From assembly GCA_003223555.1 (NCBI GenBank), contig QHVM01000081.1, forward strand, positions 25,359 through 89,358: DNA of 64,000 nucleotides, read 5' to 3'. The notes beneath the pieces are model-generated. The model was not told the DNA's origin, made no database searches, and saw only the letters and a list, made by a program, of their open reading frames with translations. Source of the DNA: Acidobacteriota bacterium (lineage in GTDB: Bacteria > Acidobacteriota > Vicinamibacteria > Fen-336). The position numbers and the translations under genes were made by a program. Within the stretch, counting starts at the first letter, position 1. The number at the start of each line of letters is the position of its first letter. Shown one piece after another: positions 36,053 to 45,437 of the stretch.

Positions 36053-37513
36053 TCAGAAGGCGAGCAGGAAATTCTGCAGGGGCGTGTACAAGACTCGTCT
36101 CTCCGGATCCCAGCGGCTGAGCTCGCGAGTCACGAATATGCACGCGGGCGAGTGGAACTTGGCGCGGAAATGCTGGATGGCCACCGTGTCAGTGGCATCG
36201 ATCTTCTTTCGGAACTTCACTTCGACCGGCAGGACTGCTCCATCGAGGCGCTCGGCAACGAAGTCCACCTCGTGGATCCGCGTGCGGCGGTCAGCCGGCT
36301 TCTCGTAGTCCCGATAGAAGTGGACCTGCAGGTTGTGATCGCGGATGACGCCTTGAGCCATCGTCTCCACCAGGGGGCCGAGAACGGCGGGGTCCGACTC
36401 CCACAGGGACGGTGCTCCTCTGAAGATCGCGTTCCGGACCCCGAGATCGCTCACGGTGATCTTGGCCGGCACCCGAGCGGAGGCTTTCTTGGCCAGGGGA
36501 TACCTGCGAAACTCTCGAATGAGGAGCGCATCAGCAAGATAGTGGAGATAGCGGCCAACGGTAGGCTGGTTCGTCGGCAGGCCCGCTACCGTCGCCGCTT
36601 CGGCCAGCTTCACCTGGGAAAGGATCTGGCCGGTCTGACGCGCGATGCTCAGATAGAGGTGACGGAGCAGGCCGGGGCTCTCGATCGGAAAGAGGTCCGG
36701 GATATCGGCGCCTAGCACGTTCTCGAACACGGTCTGGACGAGGTAATCGGCCCAGCGGTCGTCTTCCACCTCGCCACGGTGGAGACGCGGATAGCCTCCT
36801 CGGTTGTAGTACTTCTCGAGAGCGCGTCGGATGGCGAGCTTCTGCTGAGGCCGCAGTTGTTGAATCTTCGCGTCGGAGTCGACGAGGGCGCCGTCGAACA
36901 CGTCCCTTAGACGAATCGCCGGCGGGAGAGCTGCGGCCAATTCCGGCTTCCAACACTCGAGCACTTCACGGAAGGAGAAGGCCGGCAGCTCGGTCGCGAA
37001 GACGCGCCCGGCCAGGCTCTCTCGACCGCCTCTGGCCACCAGCACGCTGGATGAGCCGGTCAGAAGCATGCGCAGAGGGAAGGTATCCCCGGCGTGCTTG
37101 ATCTCTTCGTGCCATCTCCTCAGCTTGTGAATCTCGTCCAGGAAGACGAATGACCGATCGCCCTGCTCCAAGGGGCGCCGCCGGACCATCTTTGCGTACC
37201 AGCTCAGGATGCTTCGGAGAGCAGCGGGCTCCTCGCGAAGCAGCTCGAGGTCGAAACGGACGAAGAGCAGGTCGGAGGACGGGATTCCTTGCCGGATCAG
37301 ATCCTGGATGATCTGCTGGATTCCCGTCGTCTTCCCGACCTGCCGGGGACCTCGGACGACCTCGATCAGTCCCTTGGGCCGCTGGAGCCGGCGGAGCAAT
37401 TCGACCACCAAAGGTCGCCGGTAGGGGGGCGGCTCGGGCCGAACCACCTTGGGATCGGCCCACCACGGGTTCAGGTCTCTCAGGACCTGTATCGCCTCGG
37501 CGGAAAGCGCCAT
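36053..37513 (-). CDS. AAA ATPase of the DUF4143 type
   Basis: A 486-aa ATPase. VVRGPRQVGKTTGIQQ is Walker A (about residue 56), FVFLDEIHKL Walker B (about 125), LTGSSS a sensor, and the C-terminal half has the DUF4143 domain ending HEVDFVAERLDG and VLPVEVKF, resembling a PD-(D/E)xK nuclease-like fold. Such single genes are widespread, often lineage-specific, with no settled function. GC is visibly lower than in neighbours, suggesting transfer. An inverted repeat sits just upstream of its start. Confidence 0.88.
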   Translation of the reverse strand: MALSAEAIQVLRDLNPWWADPKVVRPEPPPYRRPLVVELLRRLQRPKGLIEVVRGPRQVGKTTGIQQIIQDLIRQGIPSSDLLFVRFDLELLREEPAALRSILSWYAKMVRRRPLEQGDRSFVFLDEIHKLRRWHEEIKHAGDTFPLRMLLTGSSSVLVARGGRESLAGRVFATELPAFSFREVLECWKPELAAALPPAIRLRDVFDGALVDSDAKIQQLRPQQKLAIRRALEKYYNRGGYPRLHRGEVEDDRWADYLVQTVFENVLGADIPDLFPIESPGLLRHLYLSIARQTGQILSQVKLAEAATVAGLPTNQPTVGRYLHYLADALLIREFRRYPLAKKASARVPAKITVSDLGVRNAIFRGAPSLWESDPAVLGPLVETMAQGVIRDHNLQVHFYRDYEKPADRRTRIHEVDFVAERLDGAVLPVEVKFRKKIDATDTVAIQHFRAKFHSPACIFVTRELSRWDPERRVLYTPLQNFLLAF

Positions 37514-37514
37514 G

Positions 37515-37550
37515 TGTCACAGATCATAAATGGAAATATAACTTGTGACA
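37515..37550. promoter_or_regulatory. AT-rich inverted repeat between ATPase and helicase genes
   Basis: TGTCACA (37515-37521) and TGTGACA (37544-37550) are perfect inverted arms separated by 22 bp of AT-rich sequence, abutting the ATPase start codon. This looks like an operator/promoter region for the divergent ATPase and helicase genes. The regulator is not identified. Confidence 0.45.
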
Positions 37551-37592
37551 AGGCCTCGCAAGTCGTGCTCGCGCGAGGGATAATGGCCGGCT

Positions 37593-38984
<1,392 letters not shown>

Positions 38985-39054
38985 CGCGTCCGTCCCGCGG
39001 CGCACCTCCTTTGATCCCTCGCCTCGCAGGGGAGAGGGCCGGGGTGAAGCGGAG

Positions 39055-40569
39055 TCACCGCACGTACTCGACCAGCCACCAGCCGTCGAAGTCATGGGTG
39101 GCTCGAGGCGGTCCCAGGCTCTGGTCTACGGCCGGGGTCTGGATCTTGTCGAGCCGGCGGCCGATGAGGACCACGCTCCGGCCGCGCGCGTCGGCGGCGG
39201 CGCGCGCGTCGGACAGCATCGCCGGGTCCTCGGGGAACCTCCGGCTGAAGAGGACGGCCTGGCTACGGTCCCCGAAGAGATGGGCGATGTAGTAGGTCCC
39301 CCAGGAGACATGGAGCTGGACGGCGCGGCGGTCGAGGCCGCTCGTACGGACGAAGGCGAGGAGCCGGTCCTTGCCGAAGCTGTCGCGCGGGTCGATCGCC
39401 GCGGCCGGCCATCGCGCAGCCAGGCCCAGCCAGTATGCAGCCACGATCGCGGCGGCTCCGCGGAAGAGGGCCGGCCGTACGTCGCCGAGCCGCTGCAGCG
39501 CCACGGCGAGGGCGAGGACGACGAAGACGAGGCCGAGGGCCAAATGGTGCGCCGCCCAGGCGCGCGCGCTCGGCAGCATGACCAGAAACGTGGCCACCGC
39601 GCCGGCGAGCCACACGCCGGCGCGGCGTTCCCGCCTGACACCCCACACGAGGAGGGCCGCGGACACGAGGGCGGGAACGACGTCGATCACCGAGCGCGGG
39701 AAGGAAAGCGCCCGCGGCGCGACCGCCGAGCCGTCGACGAGGTAACCGGTGAGAGTGCGGGCCTGGGTCGCGATCGCCTCCGGATCGGCCGACATCCCAC
39801 CCAGGCGCACCACGTCGTAGTACCGTTCGCCCCCCGCGGTGCGAGCGCTCATCAGCCAGGCGCTCGGGACGAGGAGAGCGGCCGCGAAGCAGCCGAGCGC
39901 GGCCGCTTGGACGGCCCGGCGACCGGCGGGAGGAGCCGACCGGCGCAGGCAATCGACCCAGAAGATCAGCACCGCCGGCAGCATCCAGAGGAAGTTCAGC
40001 TTCACCCACACGCCCAGGAAGGCGAGCGCTCCGGCGCCCGCTGCGCGCAGGCCGGCCGGGCGGGCGGTGGCGGATCCGGCGGCGGCCTGGACGAGCAGCA
40101 GCGTCCCCGCCAGCAGCAGGAGCGAGATGCCGACCGGCCCCGTGTCGACGAGGAAGGCGCCCGCGAAGAGAGGAAACACGAGGGCGGCCAGCAGGGTGGC
40201 TTCGAAGCGGGCGGCGGCGAGGCGCGAGAACAGGTGCAACGCGACGAGCAGGAAGACCGCGCCCTGCGCTCGGGCGGCCACCGGGTCGCGCAGCAGGCGC
40301 CAGAACGGGTAGAAAGGCGCCACGGGCAGGCTGCCGAGGTAGAGATACGAGCGCAGCGGGAGGGGCCGGGAGACGAAGGGCAGGATCAGCTCGTCGTCCG
40401 CGCAGCGTTCGCGGTAGACGTTCAGCTCGCGGCTCAGCGGGAAGGCGGCGCAGCCCAGGGCATGGTAGGCCGCGAACTCGTCCATGTCGTAGGGAACCGC
40501 GCGCGGCGAGAACCAGGCGGCGGCGAGGATGGCGGCAGCGGCGAGCAGCGGGCCGCGCCCAAGCGTCAG
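39055..40569 (-). CDS. GT-C-like multi-pass membrane protein (PMT/ArnT type?), CTG start
   Basis: A 504-aa protein with about ten membrane helices. Homology-like features begin with a first helix (TLGRGPLLAAAAILAAAWF) followed at once by YDMDEFAAYHALG, the acidic loop-1 motif of GT-C lipid-linked glycosyltransferases. The C-terminal ~110 residues are soluble (periplasmic) and include SWGTYYIAHLFGDRSQAV. The first helix is only included if translation begins at a CTG overlapping the previous stop (CTGA, 40566-40569); the first ATG is at 40485. It is the last gene of the actin/AAA/amidase operon, so it may glycosylate an envelope component there (inference). Confidence 0.65.
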   Translation of the reverse strand: MTLGRGPLLAAAAILAAAWFSPRAVPYDMDEFAAYHALGCAAFPLSRELNVYRERCADDELILPFVSRPLPLRSYLYLGSLPVAPFYPFWRLLRDPVAARAQGAVFLLVALHLFSRLAAARFEATLLAALVFPLFAGAFLVDTGPVGISLLLLAGTLLLVQAAAGSATARPAGLRAAGAGALAFLGVWVKLNFLWMLPAVLIFWVDCLRRSAPPAGRRAVQAAALGCFAAALLVPSAWLMSARTAGGERYYDVVRLGGMSADPEAIATQARTLTGYLVDGSAVAPRALSFPRSVIDVVPALVSAALLVWGVRRERRAGVWLAGAVATFLVMLPSARAWAAHHLALGLVFVVLALAVALQRLGDVRPALFRGAAAIVAAYWLGLAARWPAAAIDPRDSFGKDRLLAFVRTSGLDRRAVQLHVSWGTYYIAHLFGDRSQAVLFSRRFPEDPAMLSDARAAADARGRSVVLIGRRLDKIQTPAVDQSLGPPRATHDFDGWWLVEYVR

Positions 40570-40826
40570 GCCAGCTTCCCCTTCGCGATGGCGGCCTGGA
40601 CGGTGGTGAGGGTCTTCTCCATCAGCGAGCGCAGCGCCTCGTCCTGCTCCAGCTTGGGCAGCTGGCGGGCGACCACGTCGGCATAGGAGATCCGCTTGCG
40701 CCAGAGGATCGTTCCTCCGTCGTAGACCCTGGCCTCGAAGCAGGCCTGCTCCAGCCCCAGGTCCTCGGCCTGGAGGTGATAGTCCTTGCCGTCGTGCGGG
40801 AAGACCTTGTTGACGGCGACGATCAC
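40566..40826 (-). CDS. Hypothetical 86-aa protein
   Basis: A small soluble protein: a beta segment (MIVAVNKVFPHDGKDYHLQ), a second (ACFEARVYDGGTILWRKRISY) and a C-terminal helical half (EALRSLMEKTLTTVQAAIAK). No family recognised; the beta-rich front and helix could make a small protein-binding fold. Its GTG start shares one base with the AAA ATPase stop (TAGTG) and its stop overlaps the next CTG start, so it is co-translated with both and probably belongs to the same complex. Confidence 0.7.
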   Translation of the reverse strand: MIVAVNKVFPHDGKDYHLQAEDLGLEQACFEARVYDGGTILWRKRISYADVVARQLPKLEQDEALRSLMEKTLTTVQAAIAKGKLA

Positions 40827-41866
40827 TAGACCGTCCGGGCGGCGTCGGGGCGGCCGGCCGAGACGCGGCGGAGCCAGCGCTCGAAGAACCAGTTCCCGAC
40901 CCGGTAGGCCCCGTCCTCCGCCGCCAGGTAGCCCATCATGCGCAGGCCGAACAGCACCGGCTCCAGGCTCTCCTCGGTCCCCCCGACGGCCTGGGCCAGC
41001 TCGCGGCCCGTCCGGCGCCCCTCGCGGGCCACGCCTTCGAGGATCGTGCGCTCGTCCTGATCCAGCGTCTGGAAGTCCACCGAGATGAAGTTGGCCACCA
41101 TCTCGTCGGCCGCCACCTGGTCGAGCGTGCTGGTGATGTCCCGGCTCTCGAACAGCCGGCTGGCGATGAGCTGGAGGAGGAAGGGATGGTTGGCGGTGCG
41201 TTCCATGATGGTCCCCGTCTCCTCGCGGCTGAACCGTCCGCGGGCGAGCAGGGCCTGCGCTTCATCGTCGGCGAGCGGGGCCAGGTAGAGGGGAGGGATG
41301 AAGCCCTGCAGGAACGGCGAGGTGGCGATGTCGCTCCTCTCGTCGATGCGGGCCAGGCGCTTGGTGGAGGTGAGCACGGTGCGCACTTCCGGCCCCTTGT
41401 GGAAGACCCGGCGCAGGCGGGGCAGCACCGCCGCGTCGGCGCGGGCCACGGTCAGGAACTCCTCCGCCTCGTCCACCAGGAGCAGGAGCCGCCAGCCGCT
41501 CTTGACCGTCCGCCGGACGAGCGTGGTGAGCATGTCGGCCGCGGCCAGGCCCTCCAGGTCCTCCACCCCGATGTCGGTCGCACGGCGGAAGGCCTCGCTG
41601 TCCTCGACGCTGCCCAGCAGCCCGTCGGCCAGCCCCCGGACGTCGCCGCTCCCCTGCAGGTCCCAGTAGAGGGGCACGAACGGCGTCTGCGGGCTCTGCT
41701 GGACCCGGTATTCCAGCTCCTTCAGCAGGCTGGTCTTGCCCAGCCGCCGCGCCCCCACCACCCACAGCGCGTCGCGCTCGCCGTCCAGGATCTCGCGCAG
41801 CAGGCCGACCCGGCCGAAGAAGTTGTCGGCCCGGACCCAACTGCCGGCGATGAATGGGTTACGCAC
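40826..41866 (-). CDS. Soluble AAA/STAND-like ATPase
   Basis: A 346-aa P-loop ATPase. The N-terminus NPFIAGSWVRADNFFGRVGLLREIL is nearly the same as the ATPase start in the larger neighbour. Walker A is VVGARRLGKTSLL (about residue 40), Walker B LLLLVDEAEEFL (about 130), with a sensor TSTKRL. A winged-helix-like C-terminal region follows (ILEGVAREGRRTGRELAQAVGG, then GYLAAEDGAYRVGNWFFERWL). No membrane segment. It probably pairs or competes with the transmembrane paralogue encoded just upstream. Confidence 0.85.
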   Translation of the reverse strand: MRNPFIAGSWVRADNFFGRVGLLREILDGERDALWVVGARRLGKTSLLKELEYRVQQSPQTPFVPLYWDLQGSGDVRGLADGLLGSVEDSEAFRRATDIGVEDLEGLAAADMLTTLVRRTVKSGWRLLLLVDEAEEFLTVARADAAVLPRLRRVFHKGPEVRTVLTSTKRLARIDERSDIATSPFLQGFIPPLYLAPLADDEAQALLARGRFSREETGTIMERTANHPFLLQLIASRLFESRDITSTLDQVAADEMVANFISVDFQTLDQDERTILEGVAREGRRTGRELAQAVGGTEESLEPVLFGLRMMGYLAAEDGAYRVGNWFFERWLRRVSAGRPDAARTV

Positions 41867-41890
41867 GATGCGGGCCGTTAGTCTGCCACA

Positions 41891-44329
41891 TCAGGCCGAG
41901 GCCCGCGCGGCCAGGACGGGCGCCGCGGACCGTCCCTCGAAGTGGACGGCCTCGCGCACCGCCTCGACGTCGCCGGCGCTGACGGTCGTGCGGTCCTGCT
42001 CGAGCATGTGGTTCACGGCGTGGATGCAGAACTTCTGGATGACGTAAGGCTTGAGCTGGCTCCCGGAGAGGATGGCCTCCACCGCCTCCGGCTCGAATCG
42101 GAACACGCCTTCGACCGGCTCCTTGATGAGCGATTCCGCCTCCTCGCGGGTGAAGGCGGAGAGCTCGATCTCGTCGAAGAAGTTGTACCAGGGGCTGCCC
42201 TCGCTCGTCCACACCCGCTTGATGCCGACCCCGCTCATGATCGCCACCAGGTGCTCGGAGAAGGTCTTCATGAAGATGCTGCGCAGGCGCTGGTTGATCC
42301 GCTCCGAGTAGTCGTTGAGCACGTCGACCTCGTCGATGAGGAGGGCGAGCTTCACCCGGCGAGGCGTGCGGGTCTTCAGGTCCTCGATGACGCGCTGCAG
42401 GTCGTGGCTGAAGTCGCGGCCGTCGTAGCCCTTGTCCTCGGGCCGGAAGCGGAGGGCGGCGACGGTGGCGGGAGAGAGGCCGAGGGAGTCGGCGACGTCC
42501 GTCATCACGGCGTGGAAGAAGGTCTGCTCCGGCACGCCCTGCAGGTCGGTGAAGACCGGGAAGAACTTGTACTCGGTGCCCTCGTCGACCTCCAGCGCCT
42601 TCTTCAAGTGGTAGAGGAAGGTGGTCTTCCCGATCCGCCGCTCGCCGGTGATCATCAGGCTGTTGTGGTGGAGCACGTTCATGATGCGGTTCAGGAGCGT
42701 GCGGCGCCCGAAGAACATGTTGTCGTCCATGACCGGCGCGCCGGCGATGTAGGGGTTGAACCTCCGGTGCAGCGCCCGCCGCCGCCGCGCGTGCTGCACG
42801 GCCAGTCCGGCCCCGAGCAGGCCGGCCGCCGCGGCGGCCGCCGAGGGCAGGAAGGCCTTCGTTTCGTAGAAGCGGAGGCGCCGCGTGACGTCGAAGGTGG
42901 TGACCGACGCCGTCTCCGATGTGTCGACGGCCGTCACGCTGACCTGGTTGCGGCCCGGCTGGAGAGGGAAGCTCTGCTCGAACCGCTGGCTCCGCGGATA
43001 GGCGCCGCTCTCGCGGTCGGGTATCAGCTCCTGGCGGCGGACGAGCTGGCGGTCCAGCCGGTACTCCAACCGCACGAGCCCGCGGTCGTCGGTGGCGACC
43101 CCGAAGACGGCCAGCGTGGGCGCTTCCAACACCGATCCCGGCGTCTCATAGAAGGTGAGGGCCGGCCTCTCGTTCGGGAAGGCCTTCTCGTAGACCCTTT
43201 CGCCCATCATGCGCTCGGCGAGCGCGGAGCGTTCCTTCGCCCGCTGGTTGCCGGGATCCTTCTCGAGGACCGTGCCGAGCTTCACCCACGCCTCGGGGAA
43301 TTGACGCTGGGCGATCAGCCTCTCCGCTTCCGCGAGCATGGCGTCGTTCCGGGCGTGCAGCTCCTTCTGCTTCCGCATCCCCTCGAGGATGCGGGTGGCC
43401 TCGGCGAACAGGCGCCGCGCCTCGGCGTTGTCGGCGTCGGCGCCCGCCTCGGAGAGCGGCGCCCGGGCCTCGTCGTACTTGCCGGCCTGGAACAGCGACT
43501 TGCCCCGCTCGAAGGCGTCCCGGCGCGCCTGTCGGGTGGTGGAGGCCAGGATCTGGGCCTCGGCCTGCGCCTTGCCGTCGGCGGCCCGCGCGTTCTTGGG
43601 ATCCAGGCCGAGGACGTCCTCGAACTTGAGCTTGGCCTCCGTACCCTTGCTGGCTTGAAGGAACTGCTCGCCCTCGGTGAGCTCTCTCTCGACCCGCTGG
43701 GCCCGCGCCACGGCCTCGTCCCGCTCGGTCATCTCGGCCCGGATCTTCTTGATGCTCTCCATGACGTCGCGCTGGGGGGTGTTGTCCAGCCCTTCCGCGG
43801 CCTTCTGGGCCTCGCCGTAGCGGGCGAGCGCGTCTTCGAGCTTCCCCTGCCGATGCAGCTCGTCCCCTTCACGCCGCAGCCGCTGGAATTCCTCCAGCAG
43901 GAGCCTGGCCTTCCTGGCCTCTTCGGCGGCCTTCTCGGCCGCCAGGGCGTCGTCCAGGCCCTTCTTCGCCTCGCCCTTGGCCTTCAGGAGGTCGGCGTAG
44001 AGCTTCTTGCTCTTCTGGATGGCCCCCTGCTTCTCCTCCGCCTCGAAGGCGCGCAGGGCGGCCGTGAAGTCGCCCTTCTGCAGGTGGCAGCGGCCCTCGA
44101 AGTAGTAGGGGACGTAATCGACGAAATCGAGGCCGTAGGTGCGCTGCTCCAGCTCGGAGCCGGGCTTCAGGCGCCGCGCTTCGGCGAGGTTCTGGAGCGC
44201 CTGCGCGCAGCGCCCGCGGAACACCTCCAGCTTCGCTTCCTCGTAGTAGTCGTACCAGTCCTTGACCGCCCCGGCCGGGGCGGCGGCGAGGACCAGCAGC
44301 AGGGCGAGAGGCGCTCGCCGGAAGCGCAT
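41891..44329 (-). CDS. Transmembrane TPR/Ig-like sensor with cytoplasmic AAA ATPase
   Basis: An 812-aa protein of unusual layout. A signal-like segment (1-21) leads to a periplasmic TPR/coiled-coil region (about 22-400; repeated helical units such as QALQNLAEARRLKPG and LKFEDVLGLDPKNARAA), an Ig-like domain (about 400-490; QELIPDRESGAYPRSQRFEQ, GRNQVSVTAVDTSE) and one membrane helix (about 497-517). The cytoplasmic half starts NPYIAGAPVMDDNMFFGRR with Walker A GERRIGKTTFL (about 563) and Walker B LALLIDEVDVLN (about 666), then a helical C-terminus. Envelope status sensed outside could be coupled to ATPase action inside. The gene lies 41 bp after the actin-like gene. Confidence 0.85.
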   Translation of the reverse strand: MRFRRAPLALLLVLAAAPAGAVKDWYDYYEEAKLEVFRGRCAQALQNLAEARRLKPGSELEQRTYGLDFVDYVPYYFEGRCHLQKGDFTAALRAFEAEEKQGAIQKSKKLYADLLKAKGEAKKGLDDALAAEKAAEEARKARLLLEEFQRLRREGDELHRQGKLEDALARYGEAQKAAEGLDNTPQRDVMESIKKIRAEMTERDEAVARAQRVERELTEGEQFLQASKGTEAKLKFEDVLGLDPKNARAADGKAQAEAQILASTTRQARRDAFERGKSLFQAGKYDEARAPLSEAGADADNAEARRLFAEATRILEGMRKQKELHARNDAMLAEAERLIAQRQFPEAWVKLGTVLEKDPGNQRAKERSALAERMMGERVYEKAFPNERPALTFYETPGSVLEAPTLAVFGVATDDRGLVRLEYRLDRQLVRRQELIPDRESGAYPRSQRFEQSFPLQPGRNQVSVTAVDTSETASVTTFDVTRRLRFYETKAFLPSAAAAAAGLLGAGLAVQHARRRRALHRRFNPYIAGAPVMDDNMFFGRRTLLNRIMNVLHHNSLMITGERRIGKTTFLYHLKKALEVDEGTEYKFFPVFTDLQGVPEQTFFHAVMTDVADSLGLSPATVAALRFRPEDKGYDGRDFSHDLQRVIEDLKTRTPRRVKLALLIDEVDVLNDYSERINQRLRSIFMKTFSEHLVAIMSGVGIKRVWTSEGSPWYNFFDEIELSAFTREEAESLIKEPVEGVFRFEPEAVEAILSGSQLKPYVIQKFCIHAVNHMLEQDRTTVSAGDVEAVREAVHFEGRSAAPVLAARASA

Positions 44330-44370
44330 TGGGTCAGTCTAGCATCGCGGGGTCATGCCCCGACCCGTGC

Positions 44371-45432
44371 CTACTTCTCGTACATCGCGGCGATGAGCGC
44401 CCCCCGGGCGGTGGCGGTCAGCGGATCACCCGCGAGACGGACCCCGGCGATCTCGATCGGCATGCTGCGACCCTTGAGCGCGCGCTCGAACAGCTCCTTG
44501 AAGCCGCGGGGCTTTGCGCTGCCGCCGGCGATCACGATGGGCAGCGGCCGGTCGCTCCTGGGCATCTTCTCCGCCCGCGAGATGGCCCGGCGCAGCGCCT
44601 CGACCAGGCTCTCCACGAGGTCGTCGTAGTAGATGTGGAGCGCCTTCTCGAACTTGTCCCGGGGCGCGCGGCTGAGGTCGAGGCCTTCTTCCTTGATGAC
44701 CTTGACCCGCGTGGCGCTCTCGCCCACGACCGAGCCCACCGCCTGGTCGATGTAGTCCCCGCCCTTGGCGATGCTGAACATGATCGAGGGGATGGACAGG
44801 AAGGCGAGGGTGCCGTTGCACATCCCGCCCCCGCAGGACAGGCCGATGCCGGTGAAGTTGTTGTCCTCCAGCTCGGAGAAGATGACCGCCAGGCCCTCGT
44901 TGATGGCCGTCGCCTTGTAGCCCATCGACTCGAAGTGGTGGCGCAGCGTGGCCTCGTGATAGGTCAGCTCCGTTTCCTTGCCGGTCGGGGCCGCGGGCAC
45001 CGAGAAGGCGAGGATCTCGCCCTGGCTCTTCGCCTTCGGGAGCAGGGTCTGGATGATGGCCTCCAGCACCGGCAGGGCCATCTTCTCCTTCGGGTTGACC
45101 ATGCCGTCGGCCATCGGGCGGCGCACGTCGGCGTTGAACATGTTGGCGAACTTCTCGGTCGCCGAGCCGAAGATCACCAGCTCGCTCCCCTCCCGGAAGT
45201 ACGAGATCTCGTTCTGGCCGAGGATCGTCTCCGTGAAGCGGGAATAGGGCACGGGGATGAAGGCGTTGAGCTGCGAGGCCGACTCGATGCCCTTCGCCCG
45301 CCTGCGCGCGGCCACCACCTTGCTCGTGCCGACGTCGATGCCGGCGGGGGCGGCCCCCGCCTTCTCCATCTCGTCGATCCGCTCTTCGACCTCCTGGGCC
45401 ACCTTCCACAGATGGTCCTTGCGCTCCTCCAT
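44371..45432 (-). CDS. Actin/MreB-like ATPase
   Basis: A 353-aa actin-fold protein. An N-terminal helix of about 23 residues precedes phosphate-1 GIDVGTSKVVAA; a MreB-like stretch FGSATEKFANMFNADVRRPM DGM follows, then SVPAAP, phosphate-2 GIGLSCGGGMCNGTLA (about 200; Cys replaces the usual Asp/Gly-Thr pattern) and the adenosine motif IVIAGGSAKPRGF (about 304). Length and motifs fit MreB/MamK/ParM relatives rather than FtsA or Hsp70, but it is divergent. The ATG is preceded by AGGAGG and starts 5 bp after the amidase stop. Filament formation is inferred. Confidence 0.83.
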   Translation of the reverse strand: MEERKDHLWKVAQEVEERIDEMEKAGAAPAGIDVGTSKVVAARRRAKGIESASQLNAFIPVPYSRFTETILGQNEISYFREGSELVIFGSATEKFANMFNADVRRPMADGMVNPKEKMALPVLEAIIQTLLPKAKSQGEILAFSVPAAPTGKETELTYHEATLRHHFESMGYKATAINEGLAVIFSELEDNNFTGIGLSCGGGMCNGTLAFLSIPSIMFSIAKGGDYIDQAVGSVVGESATRVKVIKEEGLDLSRAPRDKFEKALHIYYDDLVESLVEALRRAISRAEKMPRSDRPLPIVIAGGSAKPRGFKELFERALKGRSMPIEIAGVRLAGDPLTATARGALIAAMYEK

Positions 45433-45437
45433 GGCTC

